Shown here: one piece after another, positions 8,733-18,347 of the stretch
Layout of the letters: every line of letters begins with the position of its first letter
Numbering within the stretch: the first letter of the stretch is position 1
From: Bacteroidales bacterium SW299
GTDB lineage: Bacteria > Bacteroidota > Bacteroidia > Bacteroidales > Bacteroidaceae
Direction: 5' to 3'
DNA length: 64,000 nt
NCBI GenBank assembly: GCA_019550975.1
Contig: SDWH01000002.1
Location: 1 to 64,000 of the forward strand
Made by a program: the position numbers and the translations under genes
The notes under the pieces: model-generated
Told to the model about the DNA's origin: nothing
Seen by the model: the letters and a program-made list of their open reading frames with translations, nothing else
Databases searched by the model: none

Positions 8733-9403
8733 TGAAAAAATACCTGATAGTTGTTGCAGGTGGCAAAGGTGTACGCATGGGGGGCAGTGTGCCCAAGCAG
8801 TTTCTTTCTGTGAAGGGCAAGCCGGTACTTGTGCGTACGCTTGAAGCGTTTTATTCCTGGGACAAGGGGATGGAACTGATTGTGGTGCTTCCGGAAGAAC
8901 AGCAGTCCTGCTGGAAGCATTTGTGTGCGGAACATGGCTTTCATGTTCCGCATAAGGTTGCTTCAGGGGGAGAAACGCGCTTCCATTCGGTGAAAAACGG
9001 GTTGGAACTGATTCCTGACGGGGAAGGTCTGGTGGGTGTACACGATGGTGTGCGTCCGTTTGTATCGGCCGAGGTGATAGCGGAGTGTTATCGTCAGGCT
9101 GAAAGCAGGGAGGCCGTTGTTCCGGTCATAGATGTGGTGGAAACAGTGCGCCGTCTGTTGCCGGACGGAGGAAGCGAAACGGTTCCTCGCAGCGATTACA
9201 GGCTTGTGCAGACTCCTCAGGTTTTTGCAGTGAAACTTTTGAAGCAGGCATACGCTCAGGATTATGTTCCCCAATTCACAGACGATGCTTCTGTGGTCGA
9301 AGCATTGGGGCATCCGGTGTATCTGGTTCCGGGCAACCGGGAGAACATCAAGCTGACCACTCCTTTTGATCTGAAAATGGCGGAGGCACTCATAAAAGAC
9401 TGA
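8732..9403 (+). CDS. ispD: 2-C-methyl-D-erythritol 4-phosphate cytidylyltransferase
   Basis: Third step of the MEP isoprenoid pathway: CTP plus MEP gives CDP-ME. The 223-residue protein has the nucleotide-binding start [18 protein letters not shown], the [10 protein letters not shown] motif and the TPQVF segment. Stop and start overlaps (TGATG) with the DJ-1 gene and with recG show a single transcript. Confidence 0.95.
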   Translation: MKKYLIVVAGGKGVRMGGSVPKQFLSVKGKPVLVRTLEAFYSWDKGMELIVVLPEEQQSCWKHLCAEHGFHVPHKVASGGETRFHSVKNGLELIPDGEGLVGVHDGVRPFVSAEVIAECYRQAESREAVVPVIDVVETVRRLLPDGGSETVPRSDYRLVQTPQVFAVKLLKQAYAQDYVPQFTDDASVVEALGHPVYLVPGNRENIKLTTPFDLKMAEALIKD

Positions 9404-11502
9404 TGATTGATCTATCTACACGCGACATAAAGTTCTTGCAGGGGGTAGGACCTCAGCGTGCGGCTGTTCTGAACAAAGAACTGGGTATATGTTCTTTCAA
9501 GGATCTGCTGTATTATTTCCCGTATAAGTATGTAGACAGAAGCCGTCTGTATCTGATTCGGGAGATTGACGGAAATATGCCTTATATCCAGTTGCGTGGA
9601 CGTATCTTGAGCTTTGAAACGTTTGGAGAAGGACGCCAGCGGAGGCTGGTGGGGCATTTTACCGACGGCACGGGCGTGATAGATCTGGTGTGGTTTCAGG
9701 GGTTGAAATACATTGAAGGGAAGTATAAGGCTAACGAAGAGTACATCGTGTTCGGCAAGCCTACTGTCTTTAGCGGACGCATCAATGTGGCGCATCCGGA
9801 CATTGATCCTGCGGCAGACCTGAAGCTGAGAGAGATGGGGCTTGAACCGTATTATAATACAACGGAGAAGATGAAGCGTCACAGCCTGAACTCACATGCC
9901 GTCCAGAAACTGATGAAGAATCTTTTTGCCCTGCTGAAAGAAGACGCATTTGATGAAACGCTCAGTCCGTCGCTGGTGGCCGCCTATCATTTGATGCCGC
10001 TGACTGATGCGTTGCATAATATTCATTTCCCGCGTAATCCGGAATTTCTTCGCAAGGCGCGTTATCGTCTGAAGTTCGAAGAACTCTTTTACGTACAGTT
10101 GAATATCCTGCGGTATACGAAAGAGCGGAGAAACAAGTTCCGCGGTCTGGTGTTTGGCCGGGTGGGCGAGATTTTCAATACATTCTATTCAAAGAACCTG
10201 CCTTTTGAACTGACTGGTGCGCAGAAGCGGGTGATAAAGGAAATGAGGCAAGACATGCGCAGCGGCCGTCAGATGAACCGCCTGTTGCAGGGGGATGTGG
10301 GGAGCGGAAAGACGCTTGTTGCCTTGATGACCATGCTGATAGCCTTGGACAACGGTTATCAGGCCTGTATGATGGCTCCTACGGAAATTCTTGCGACTCA
10401 GCATTATGAAACCATCACGCGTTTCCTTGCCGGAATGGATGTGCGGGTGGAACTGCTTACAGGCAGCATTAAAGGGAAAAGGCGGGAAACGGTTCTGCGC
10501 GACCTGCTGACAGGTGACGTGCATATCCTGATAGGCACCCATGCGGTGATAGAGGATACGGTGGGGTTCTCTTCGCTTGGTCTTGTCGTGATAGACGAGC
10601 AGCATCGCTTCGGCGTTGCTCAGCGCGCCAAACTGTGGGCTAAGAATGTTTCGCCTCCCCATGTGCTGGTGATGACGGCCACCCCTATTCCCCGCACGCT
10701 GGCAATGACGCTTTATGGCGACCTTGATGTATCTGTTATCGATGAACTGCCCCCCGGAAGAAAGCCGATACAGACTGTTCACCAGTTCGACAACCGTCGT
10801 GCCAGTATGTATGCTTTCATGCGGAAGCAAATACAGGAGGGGAGGCAGGTTTATGTAGTGTATCCCTTGATTCAGGAAAGCGAAAAGATGGATATCAAGA
10901 ACTTGGAGGACGGCTATCTGCATATTTGCGAGGCATTTCCGGAGTATAAAGTGAGCAAGGTGCATGGCAAGATGAAGCCGGCGGAAAAAGATGAAGAGAT
11001 GCAGCGTTTTCTGCGGAATGAAACGCAGATCATGGTGGCTACAACGGTGATAGAAGTCGGAGTGAATGTTCCGAATGCATCTGTAATGGTGATTGAGAAT
11101 GCCGAACGGTTCGGGCTGTCCCAGCTTCACCAGTTGCGCGGGCGTGTGGGACGGGGTGCGGATCAGTCTTACTGCATTCTGGTGACCGGCTATAAGCTTA
11201 CGGAAGACACGCGGAAGCGCATTGAAATCATGGTGCAGACAAACGATGGCTTTGAGATTGCGGAGGCTGATCTGAAATTGCGCGGGCCCGGTGATCTGGA
11301 AGGGACGCAACAGAGCGGCGTGGCTTTTGACTTGAAGGTCGCTGATATAGCCAAGGATGGCCAGCTTCTGCAATATGTGCGTGATATAGCCGAAAGACTG
11401 CTTGATTCTGATCCCAACGGAGAACGTCCGGAAAATGCCATTGTATGGAGGCAGCTAAGAGAGCTGCGCAAGAAAAATGTAAACTGGTCTGTGATTTCCT
11501 GA
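9403..11502 (+). CDS. recG: ATP-dependent DNA helicase RecG
   Basis: Branch-migration helicase that regresses stalled forks and processes Holliday junctions. The 699-residue length is normal. The N-terminal OB-fold wedge is near residues 60-150 (RGRILSFETFGEG...VIDLVWFQG). Motor motifs follow: Walker A in QGDVGSGKTLVAL, DEQH in VIDEQHRFG, motif III MTATPIPRTLAM, and motif VI QLRGRVGRG. The start overlaps the ispD stop by one base. A large bidirectional hairpin follows. Confidence 0.97.
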   Translation: MIDLSTRDIKFLQGVGPQRAAVLNKELGICSFKDLLYYFPYKYVDRSRLYLIREIDGNMPYIQLRGRILSFETFGEGRQRRLVGHFTDGTGVIDLVWFQGLKYIEGKYKANEEYIVFGKPTVFSGRINVAHPDIDPAADLKLREMGLEPYYNTTEKMKRHSLNSHAVQKLMKNLFALLKEDAFDETLSPSLVAAYHLMPLTDALHNIHFPRNPEFLRKARYRLKFEELFYVQLNILRYTKERRNKFRGLVFGRVGEIFNTFYSKNLPFELTGAQKRVIKEMRQDMRSGRQMNRLLQGDVGSGKTLVALMTMLIALDNGYQACMMAPTEILATQHYETITRFLAGMDVRVELLTGSIKGKRRETVLRDLLTGDVHILIGTHAVIEDTVGFSSLGLVVIDEQHRFGVAQRAKLWAKNVSPPHVLVMTATPIPRTLAMTLYGDLDVSVIDELPPGRKPIQTVHQFDNRRASMYAFMRKQIQEGRQVYVVYPLIQESEKMDIKNLEDGYLHICEAFPEYKVSKVHGKMKPAEKDEEMQRFLRNETQIMVATTVIEVGVNVPNASVMVIENAERFGLSQLHQLRGRVGRGADQSYCILVTGYKLTEDTRKRIEIMVQTNDGFEIAEADLKLRGPGDLEGTQQSGVAFDLKVADIAKDGQLLQYVRDIAERLLDSDPNGERPENAIVWRQLRELRKKNVNWSVIS

Positions 11503-11512
11503 GATTTCTTTG

Positions 11513-11558
11513 AGAGGTGTGCCGAAATGAAAATCAGCCTTTCATTCGGCACACCTCT
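11513..11558. terminator. Bidirectional terminator between recG and the GH20 gene
   Basis: Left arm 11513-11532 and right arm 11540-11558 form a stem of 19 pairs with one bulged A and a 7-base loop. TTCTGTT follows on the plus strand. The two flanking genes converge on it. Confidence 0.8.
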
Positions 11559-11576
11559 TTCTGTTGGGAAATATGT

Positions 11577-13265
11577 TTATTCCATTTCTTCAGCCTGCGG
11601 CTGTTGGGGGAAGTCCGGATCGCTCAGAACGTGTTTGGCAAAATTATATCCTTCTGCCTTGTACACTCGCATCAGCGCTTCCAGCCGGTTCAGGAAATCA
11701 CGGTAGTTCTTATGGGATGAACAAGTCCACTGGTTTTCTGACAAGGCAGCCCAGCGTGGAAGAACCATGTATTGTACGTGGTCGAACGTCGCGATATATT
11801 CCGTCCACAGGTTGGCCTGTACACCGATGATGTGCTTGCTTTCTTCAACGGAGAGTGACTCCGGTATCGGACTGTATTCATATACTTTCTTGACCGGGAT
11901 ATAGCCGCCTATTCCCAGCGGTTCATTTTCCTTGTCTTTACTTTGCATATAATCAAAATAGAGATAAGTGTTGGGTGTCATGATCACATCGTGTCCGCTT
12001 TGAGCAGCCTGGATGCCGCCTTTCTCTCCTCTCCACGACATGATGGTTGCTCCGGGTATTGCGTTTCCTTCCAGCATTTCGTCCCAGCCGATTATTTTTC
12101 TTCCGTGTTTTTCAAGGAAAGAAGCCACGTGCTGCATTACGAATGTCTGAAGATACTGTTCCTTTGTATGGGTTTTGTCGCTTCTGATGCCTTCTGCCTT
12201 GATCCGTGCCTGACATTTGGGGCATTTTTCCCAGCGCACTTTCGGACATTCGTCGCCGCCGATATGGATGTATTGTGCCGGGAATATCTGCATGATTTCG
12301 GTGAATACGTCGTCGAGGAACTGAAGCGCCTTGTCATTGCCGGCGCATAGAACTTCTTCGGATATTCCCCATTTAGTCCATACTTTATACGGGCCTCCTG
12401 TGCAGCCAAGCTCCGGATAAGCAGTCAGGGCAGCCTGCATGTGTCCGGGAAGATCGACTTCTGGAATGACTGTGATGTAATGCTCTGCTGCATACGCCAC
12501 GATTTCTTTGGCTTCTTCCTGTGTGTAGAATCCTCCATAGGGCTTTCCGTCGAAGCGCTCCGGCCTTTCGCTCGCATGTCCGATCAGCGTTTCTTCACGT
12601 TGCGAACCCACTTCCGTCAGTTTGGGATATTTTTTTATTTCGATTCTCCATCCTTGGTCATCAGTGATGTGCCAGTGCAGGCGGTTCATGTTGTGGAGAG
12701 CCATCATGTCAATATATTCTTTTACTTCTTCGATTGTAAAGAAATGGCGAGCTACATCGAAGTGTGCTCCTCTGTATCCGAAGCGTGGACTGTCTTCTAT
12801 TGTTGCGGATGGAAATTCCACGTTGCTTTTCTTTTCGCTTGCCGGAAGCGTTTTGCGCAATGTCTGTATTCCGTAGAATGTTCCGGCTTCCGAGGCTCCT
12901 TGAATGATTATCTGGTCAGGAGTTACTTTCAGTGAGTATGCTTCCGGATTATCAGATTCAAGGCCGGTTTGCAGCAGTATGACGTTGTTGTCTTTCGCTT
13001 CAGTTGTGGTCTGAAGATTCAAATGCACCATTTTGCTGATGTATTCAAACAGGAACTGTGCGTTTCGTCCCATTTTTTCGTTGCCTTCCGGATAAACGAT
13101 TTTCGTCCGGCTGTTTAAAACAAACGATTCACCCTTGTTTGCCGTTGTGTCTATTTGCTGCGGACAAGGTACAATCCGGTAGTCGGCGGTTGCCGCAGGC
13201 TGTTGGCATGAAGTGCCCCATAGTGAAAGGACGAAGATGCCGCCCAATAAAAAGCTTTTTTTCAT
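11577..13265 (-). CDS. GH20 beta-N-acetylhexosaminidase lipoprotein
   Basis: Exo-acting enzyme releasing terminal GlcNAc or GalNAc by substrate-assisted catalysis. The 562-residue protein has a lipoprotein signal (LSLWGTSC). An N-terminal GH20b domain (about 30-150) precedes the TIM barrel. The catalytic pair Asp338-Glu339 sits in HIGGDECPK, and WHITDDQGWRIEIKKYP is the usual barrel segment. It converges with recG and lies back to back with the heparin PUL. Host glycan or glycosaminoglycan-derived hexosamine is a plausible substrate. Confidence 0.93.
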   Translation of the reverse strand: MKKSFLLGGIFVLSLWGTSCQQPAATADYRIVPCPQQIDTTANKGESFVLNSRTKIVYPEGNEKMGRNAQFLFEYISKMVHLNLQTTTEAKDNNVILLQTGLESDNPEAYSLKVTPDQIIIQGASEAGTFYGIQTLRKTLPASEKKSNVEFPSATIEDSPRFGYRGAHFDVARHFFTIEEVKEYIDMMALHNMNRLHWHITDDQGWRIEIKKYPKLTEVGSQREETLIGHASERPERFDGKPYGGFYTQEEAKEIVAYAAEHYITVIPEVDLPGHMQAALTAYPELGCTGGPYKVWTKWGISEEVLCAGNDKALQFLDDVFTEIMQIFPAQYIHIGGDECPKVRWEKCPKCQARIKAEGIRSDKTHTKEQYLQTFVMQHVASFLEKHGRKIIGWDEMLEGNAIPGATIMSWRGEKGGIQAAQSGHDVIMTPNTYLYFDYMQSKDKENEPLGIGGYIPVKKVYEYSPIPESLSVEESKHIIGVQANLWTEYIATFDHVQYMVLPRWAALSENQWTCSSHKNYRDFLNRLEALMRVYKAEGYNFAKHVLSDPDFPQQPQAEEME

Positions 13266-13676
13266 GGTTGTGTGTTTTTAAAGTTAAATGTTGAGTCTTT
13301 CTGCAAATATAATGGATGTTTGTCATTGTGCCTAATGCTGAGGGGATAATAATGTGGATTTTTCTCGTCGGGATGGAGTGGTCAGTGGCAGGCAAATACG
13401 TTTCTGCCGTTTTGTCTGTGAGGCCTTGAACTTTTTCCGGCGTTGTTTTTTTATATTGTCTTAGAAATGAAATAGGAGGTATAATTGGTGCGTTTTTTTT
13501 GTATAAAAGATGATATTTTTCATTTTGCTTCAACAAAAGTGACAGCCTTTAAAACAAAATTGATATTGTGAATACATATTTGTCTAAAACAAATACAAAC
13601 CGATGGAGATGAAGGTTTTATTAAATCTAAATTTGTATCATAAGAATTAAATGATTTATTAACCAATAAAACTATT
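13266..13676. other. Intergenic control region between GH20 and the heparin PUL
   Basis: No gene is seen in these 411 bases. Minus-strand TATATTTG (complement of 13304-13311) is a likely -7 box for GH20. Plus-strand TAAATTTG at 13628-13635 is a candidate -7 box for the PUL, 41 bases before its first ATG, with no matching -33, as expected of an activator-dependent promoter. The rest is AT-rich. Confidence 0.45.
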
Positions 13677-15911
13677 ATGAAAAAACAGTTTTTGTATCTG
13701 TTCGGGTTTTTGGCTTTGACGGCTTGCACCGATGATGAGGATGTTTTTAGTGGTGGAGAAATTGCGGAGCCGGTAATCACTCCCGAGAACAAACCGAACG
13801 ATGTGGTGACAGGAGATGTGTTTGCCAAACTCAATCTTGATTATCCTGGTCTGGAAAAAGTGAAACAGCACTATGAAGCAGATGAGCAGTATTATGCCGC
13901 TCTTGCTTTATTAGACTATTACCGCAACCGGAACATATCCAATCCGGAAGTAGACCTGATAACTCCTTCTCCTACAGACGGAGAGAAACGGATGGCAGAC
14001 CAGGCTCTGGAAGAAAACGGGTATCGTTTCCGTGTGGGAACTTTTGTCGAAGAAGGGACGGCAGGGCAGTCTGATGCAGTGTATTATTCTTTTGATAATG
14101 GAGATGCTGGAATAAACTGGAATATGGAACCGGAAGGTACAAGCCGTGAGTTCAGCTACCAGCAACACCGCTGGCAGTGGATGGAAGCTCAAGCTGAAAC
14201 TTACCGTTCAACTCGTAACGAAACATATATCCAATCGTGGATAGACGTGTATAACAGCTGGTTGAATGCGTTTCCTTGCCCTAACGTGAAATTCGATGAC
14301 CCGAGAGTCAATGATTCGGACTACAAGAACGACTCTTATCAGTGGAAAGGACTTCAGACTGCGGAACGTGTGCTGACGATGGTTAATATTCTACCTTATT
14401 ATATATACTCGGACAATTTTACTCCTGAACTGTTGACCACATTCCTTAATTCGTTTGCTGATCATGTGGAAATGGTTCGTCTGAATTATTATTCAGATGG
14501 AAACATCCGCATTACGCAGGCTCAGTCTGTGGCTACTGCTGGAATTCTTATGCCAGAGTTCAAAAATTCGCAAGAGTGGACAAACGAAGGCTGCACTATG
14601 CTCAATGAGGCGATGGATTGGCAATGGCTTGCAGACGGCGTGCATTACGAATTAGATCCTTCTTATCATATCTCAGCGATTTCTGATTTTCTTTCTGTAG
14701 TCAGTTTGGCAGAAGCGGCACAGGCGAACGGTTCGTCTACCCCTCTGTATGGGGATATTGTCGACCGTCTTAAATCGTCCATGCAGTTTGTGTTTGACCT
14801 GGCCTATCCGAATTATCAGGTTGACAATTGGAATGATACGCGTGCCAGTGCCTATACAACTTCATGGAGAAACCGGATGAGGGAATATGCTGCTCTTTTC
14901 CCGGAAGATGATGAATGGCTTTATGTGTCATGGGGAGGATCTCACGGAGGAACTCAACCCACATGGACAAGCAAGGCTTATGCTACCAGCGGCTATTATA
15001 TGTTACGCAACTGGGGGAACGACCCGATTATGATGGTGTTGAAAAACAACTATAACCCTGACGCGTCGTGGCATTGCCAGCCAGACAACGGCACATTCAG
15101 TTTGTGGTATAAAGGACGCAACTTCTTTCCGGATGCTGGTTGCTATTCTTATGATGAAGGAACTCAACGCAGCACTTACCGGCAGTCTATGATTCACAAT
15201 ACGGTGTCGATTCAAAACAACAATTTCCCGGAAAGCCAGCAGTTGGGCGAGATGCTGAAGCATGAGTCTACAAGCGTTTATGACGCCATAGTTACGGAAA
15301 ACCTTTCTTATCCTCAAGGTATGTCTATAGGGAGTGCAACAATGGCAGGAAATTTTTATCACCGCCGCACGGCATTCTTTGTGAAGAGTGCAGCAACGCC
15401 GTTCTTCGTATTGTTGGATGAGATGCACGGCGAACCGGGAGAAACAAATGTGAACAACAAGTTCAACATAAATTTCCATCTGTATGCTGAAGCAGGACAG
15501 AATGTTGTTATAGACAATAATCCGAAGAAAAGCGATGCAACCATCGATGAGGCCAAATATGCGCAGGCACATACTGCATTTGAAGACGGGAATAACCTGC
15601 TTGTCAAAGCATTTGCATATAATGAACAGGATTTCGAGATGACAACAAACAAGGGTGATGTGGCTGTTTCTGAAACGGTAGGGCAGACAACAGGCGAAGT
15701 GCGCGACTGGCTGCGTATTAACGGACGTAAACCTGCGGGATCAATGAACCGTATCATCACGATTCTGTATCCGTATAATGGAACTGCTGTACCTTCTACG
15801 GAAATTAAGGCGAAGTTTACAGACGCACCTGCCGATGTGACTTATCCTGAAAGTGCAGCTTTCCAGGTGACGGTGGGCGGTGAAACTTTCGACCTTTCAT
15901 ATACATTGTAA
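13677..15911 (+). CDS. Surface heparinase II/III-family lyase, PL12 (heparan sulfate lyase)
   Basis: Polysaccharide lyase cleaving glycosaminoglycan by beta-elimination. The 744-residue protein has a lipoprotein signal ending LTAC, followed directly by TDDED, an acidic lipoprotein export signal that predicts display on the cell surface. An alpha-helical toroid (from KLNLDYPGLEKVK) precedes the heparinase II/III beta-sandwich (SWHCQPDNGTFSLWYKG, IHNTVSIQN). The same two signatures recur in the PL12 at 24680, so the two are paralogues. Gene order matches the heparin PUL of B. thetaiotaomicron, whose surface PL12 sits beside the glycan-binding protein. Start chosen at the only ATG before the signal. 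Confidence 0.88.
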   Translation: MKKQFLYLFGFLALTACTDDEDVFSGGEIAEPVITPENKPNDVVTGDVFAKLNLDYPGLEKVKQHYEADEQYYAALALLDYYRNRNISNPEVDLITPSPTDGEKRMADQALEENGYRFRVGTFVEEGTAGQSDAVYYSFDNGDAGINWNMEPEGTSREFSYQQHRWQWMEAQAETYRSTRNETYIQSWIDVYNSWLNAFPCPNVKFDDPRVNDSDYKNDSYQWKGLQTAERVLTMVNILPYYIYSDNFTPELLTTFLNSFADHVEMVRLNYYSDGNIRITQAQSVATAGILMPEFKNSQEWTNEGCTMLNEAMDWQWLADGVHYELDPSYHISAISDFLSVVSLAEAAQANGSSTPLYGDIVDRLKSSMQFVFDLAYPNYQVDNWNDTRASAYTTSWRNRMREYAALFPEDDEWLYVSWGGSHGGTQPTWTSKAYATSGYYMLRNWGNDPIMMVLKNNYNPDASWHCQPDNGTFSLWYKGRNFFPDAGCYSYDEGTQRSTYRQSMIHNTVSIQNNNFPESQQLGEMLKHESTSVYDAIVTENLSYPQGMSIGSATMAGNFYHRRTAFFVKSAATPFFVLLDEMHGEPGETNVNNKFNINFHLYAEAGQNVVIDNNPKKSDATIDEAKYAQAHTAFEDGNNLLVKAFAYNEQDFEMTTNKGDVAVSETVGQTTGEVRDWLRINGRKPAGSMNRIITILYPYNGTAVPSTEIKAKFTDAPADVTYPESAAFQVTVGGETFDLSYTL

Positions 15912-15937
15912 TAATTCATTAACTAAATATCCATACA

Positions 15938-18205
15938 ATGAAACTAAAACGTCAACACTTTTCATCAGGGTTTCTGGCAATCCTGATGCTTGTCCTAATG
16001 GCGGTGTCAACCACTTCCTGCAAGGACACGGAAACCGTCGACACGTCGGGCTTTCAGTTGCACTATACCAGCATGACTGATATAGCGCCGTCCATGTCGG
16101 GGTATGTTATCGCTAACCCCTCATATAAGGGACTTCCTCCTTCTGATTTTGCGATTACGCGGATTACTTTTGGTGAAGAAGGTGAGGCTTATACAGGTGA
16201 CAGCTTTCAGATTGATGCTTCGTCCGGATCAATAGAGATTCTGAATACGGACAACCTGTCTGTAGGAGTGTATCGGATATCTGTTTCATGCGTATCGGGA
16301 GGTACAACCTATTCGTTTCCCGATATTGTAGAAGTAAATTTTCTGAAGCCTGTCCCTGACGGAATTGTAGTTGAGCCGAATCTGTTGACCGCTGATTACA
16401 ATGATATTCTTGATGCAAACAGCGAAGCAGAAATGCCGACAGCGCAAGTAACAACGGATAACTCTGCAGAGCATATAACCATCACAGGGTATGCCATATC
16501 CAACGTGCGCCGTGGGGATGTGATTTATGACAATACGGCTAATCCGCTTTTTGCCATATCGGAAACGGGAGAAATCTCCATTGTGAAGGGACATGACGAA
16601 GCAACTGAAACGAATTTGGTTCCCGGTGTATATACGATTGACTTGAAGTTGAATACACGTGCGGCTGATGCGAACAGTGAATTGGGTATTTATACGGATG
16701 CGTTGCAGGTGAATGTCATTTCTGCTCCGCGCGGCTTAAGTTATGCAGACGGCTATGTAGAAGCCGGTGACGGCACATCAGAACATCCGATGAGAGGATT
16801 TACCAGCGAAGCTCCTGTTTTGCGCGGATCTGCAGAAGGTGCGAACTATGCCATTGTTGCAGTAAAGAGGAATGGTGTGGAAGATGAAAGCGCGATGGCT
16901 AAGTTCAGCATTGATGCAGCAACCGGAATCATTACTATTGGCGATGATCATGGTTTTGTGATTGATGATGTTTATACGGTAGATGTTAGCGTAACTAATG
17001 CGTATTCTGCTGAAGGAGAAGTGTACGTTGGAGAAGATGCGTTGACGATTACAGTGGTAGATTGGGTGAGCGCACCGATATCTTTGTCTTATGGCAACGT
17101 GAGTGCCCAACGTCTTATTGAGTTTACTGCATCTCCGGAATATGAAGGAGGTACGACCGCATTGGTTTATTCATTTGATAACCTTGATGAAAGTTTGGCG
17201 GATTATTTGTCTATTGATTCGGAAACCGGCGTGATTTCAGCTGCGCAAATGCATGAAATAACTCCGGGTGATTATACGGTTGTAGTGAAAGCAAGCAATT
17301 TTGTCGGTGAAATTACAGGAACAATGAATCTGCATGTGGATGAACACCCGTGTTACTTCACTTATATCCGATATGGAAACAATCTGGGATTGGATGAAAC
17401 GACTGAGGCAAGTCAGTTCCGTTTCCATAGTCTTAGCGAAATACAGAGTATGGGAACTATTGCTCCTAAAACAGACTTTAATCCAGATGGTGGAGCTACT
17501 TTGACATGGAGTAGTGAAGCTAAATTTCAATCTGCAGGTATTAGTATCGATCGTAACACTGGGGTTCTGACTTTAGGAACAACTGAGGCTAATTTTGCCA
17601 GAGAGATGCCGATAATTTTTGTGACAGCAACGGCTACATTGGATGATTTCTCTTACTCGCATGTGGTACCTGTATTCTTCCATTATGCGAAAGAAGTTAA
17701 CGGAATCACTTTAGAATATACTCCGTTCGTATTTCGTACAAGTCCTAGATTGGGCGGTCGTTCAAGTGTGCCGGTACTTGGAGGAGCGGATGCTTCTAAC
17801 TTTTTGATAGATTACCGGAGAAGTCCCCAATATTGGAACTTGAATGGTGAGAGAAGTGACGGGACACCTCATGAAAGCGGTGCTATTGCGGACAACCAAT
17901 TCCTGACAAATTTGTGGACTACCTATGGTGCAGGTACAGGGTCGAAGGATCCCATGGGATTCTTTAGAGGAACTGATATTGATCGTAGTAATTTGTCTAG
18001 GAAATTAGGATATGTGGATAACACATCAGGAAGTTCAAACAAATACTCTGTTGTTGTCAATCCGAATTTATGGAATGACGATGGTTGGGCTGATGGCGTG
18101 TTTATGATGACAATGACTTTTACAGTTGATGGAAACATTAATAATGTGAATGGTGGAACAGAAATTCGTCCTATAGCCATCTGGTTTGACAAGAGTTTGA
18201 ACTGA
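15938..18205 (+). CDS. Surface glycan-binding lipoprotein of the heparin PUL
   Basis: A 755-residue lipoprotein (signal ending STTSC) with no enzyme motif. It contains about four cadherin/Ig-like modules, each with a SIDxxTGxI pattern and a GxYTV strand (for example FQIDASSGSIEI, FSIDAATGIITI, LSIDSETGVISA), followed by a C-terminal region with many aromatic residues. This arrangement and its place just before susC match the DUF4958-type glycan-binding proteins of heparin PULs. The role is to hold heparin/heparan sulfate for SusCD. It lies 26 bases after the PL12 gene and ends at a large intergenic hairpin. Confidence 0.8.
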   Translation: MKLKRQHFSSGFLAILMLVLMAVSTTSCKDTETVDTSGFQLHYTSMTDIAPSMSGYVIANPSYKGLPPSDFAITRITFGEEGEAYTGDSFQIDASSGSIEILNTDNLSVGVYRISVSCVSGGTTYSFPDIVEVNFLKPVPDGIVVEPNLLTADYNDILDANSEAEMPTAQVTTDNSAEHITITGYAISNVRRGDVIYDNTANPLFAISETGEISIVKGHDEATETNLVPGVYTIDLKLNTRAADANSELGIYTDALQVNVISAPRGLSYADGYVEAGDGTSEHPMRGFTSEAPVLRGSAEGANYAIVAVKRNGVEDESAMAKFSIDAATGIITIGDDHGFVIDDVYTVDVSVTNAYSAEGEVYVGEDALTITVVDWVSAPISLSYGNVSAQRLIEFTASPEYEGGTTALVYSFDNLDESLADYLSIDSETGVISAAQMHEITPGDYTVVVKASNFVGEITGTMNLHVDEHPCYFTYIRYGNNLGLDETTEASQFRFHSLSEIQSMGTIAPKTDFNPDGGATLTWSSEAKFQSAGISIDRNTGVLTLGTTEANFAREMPIIFVTATATLDDFSYSHVVPVFFHYAKEVNGITLEYTPFVFRTSPRLGGRSSVPVLGGADASNFLIDYRRSPQYWNLNGERSDGTPHESGAIADNQFLTNLWTTYGAGTGSKDPMGFFRGTDIDRSNLSRKLGYVDNTSGSSNKYSVVVNPNLWNDDGWADGVFMMTMTFTVDGNINNVNGGTEIRPIAIWFDKSLN

Positions 18206-18222
18206 TAAGAAAAAACAGAAGG

Positions 18223-18303
18223 AATCTCCGGCATATTCTTTCCGAGAAGTTTTCGGTAGGTGAAGAATATCAAGGGACAGGATGCCGGAAAGGGCCGGAG
18301 ATT
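18223..18303 (+). repeat. Intergenic composite hairpin upstream of susC
   Basis: AATCTCCGGC (18223-18232) pairs with GCCGGAGATT (18294-18303), and ATATTCTT (18233-18240) pairs with AAGAATAT (18263-18270). The left arms are contiguous and the right arms are separated by 23 bases, giving an 18-bp imperfect stem with a side bulge 45 bases before the susC ATG. There is no T run. Confidence 0.75.
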
Positions 18304-18347
18304 TTGAAACCGTTTTCTTTATAATAAAAACAATTAATGAAACGATT

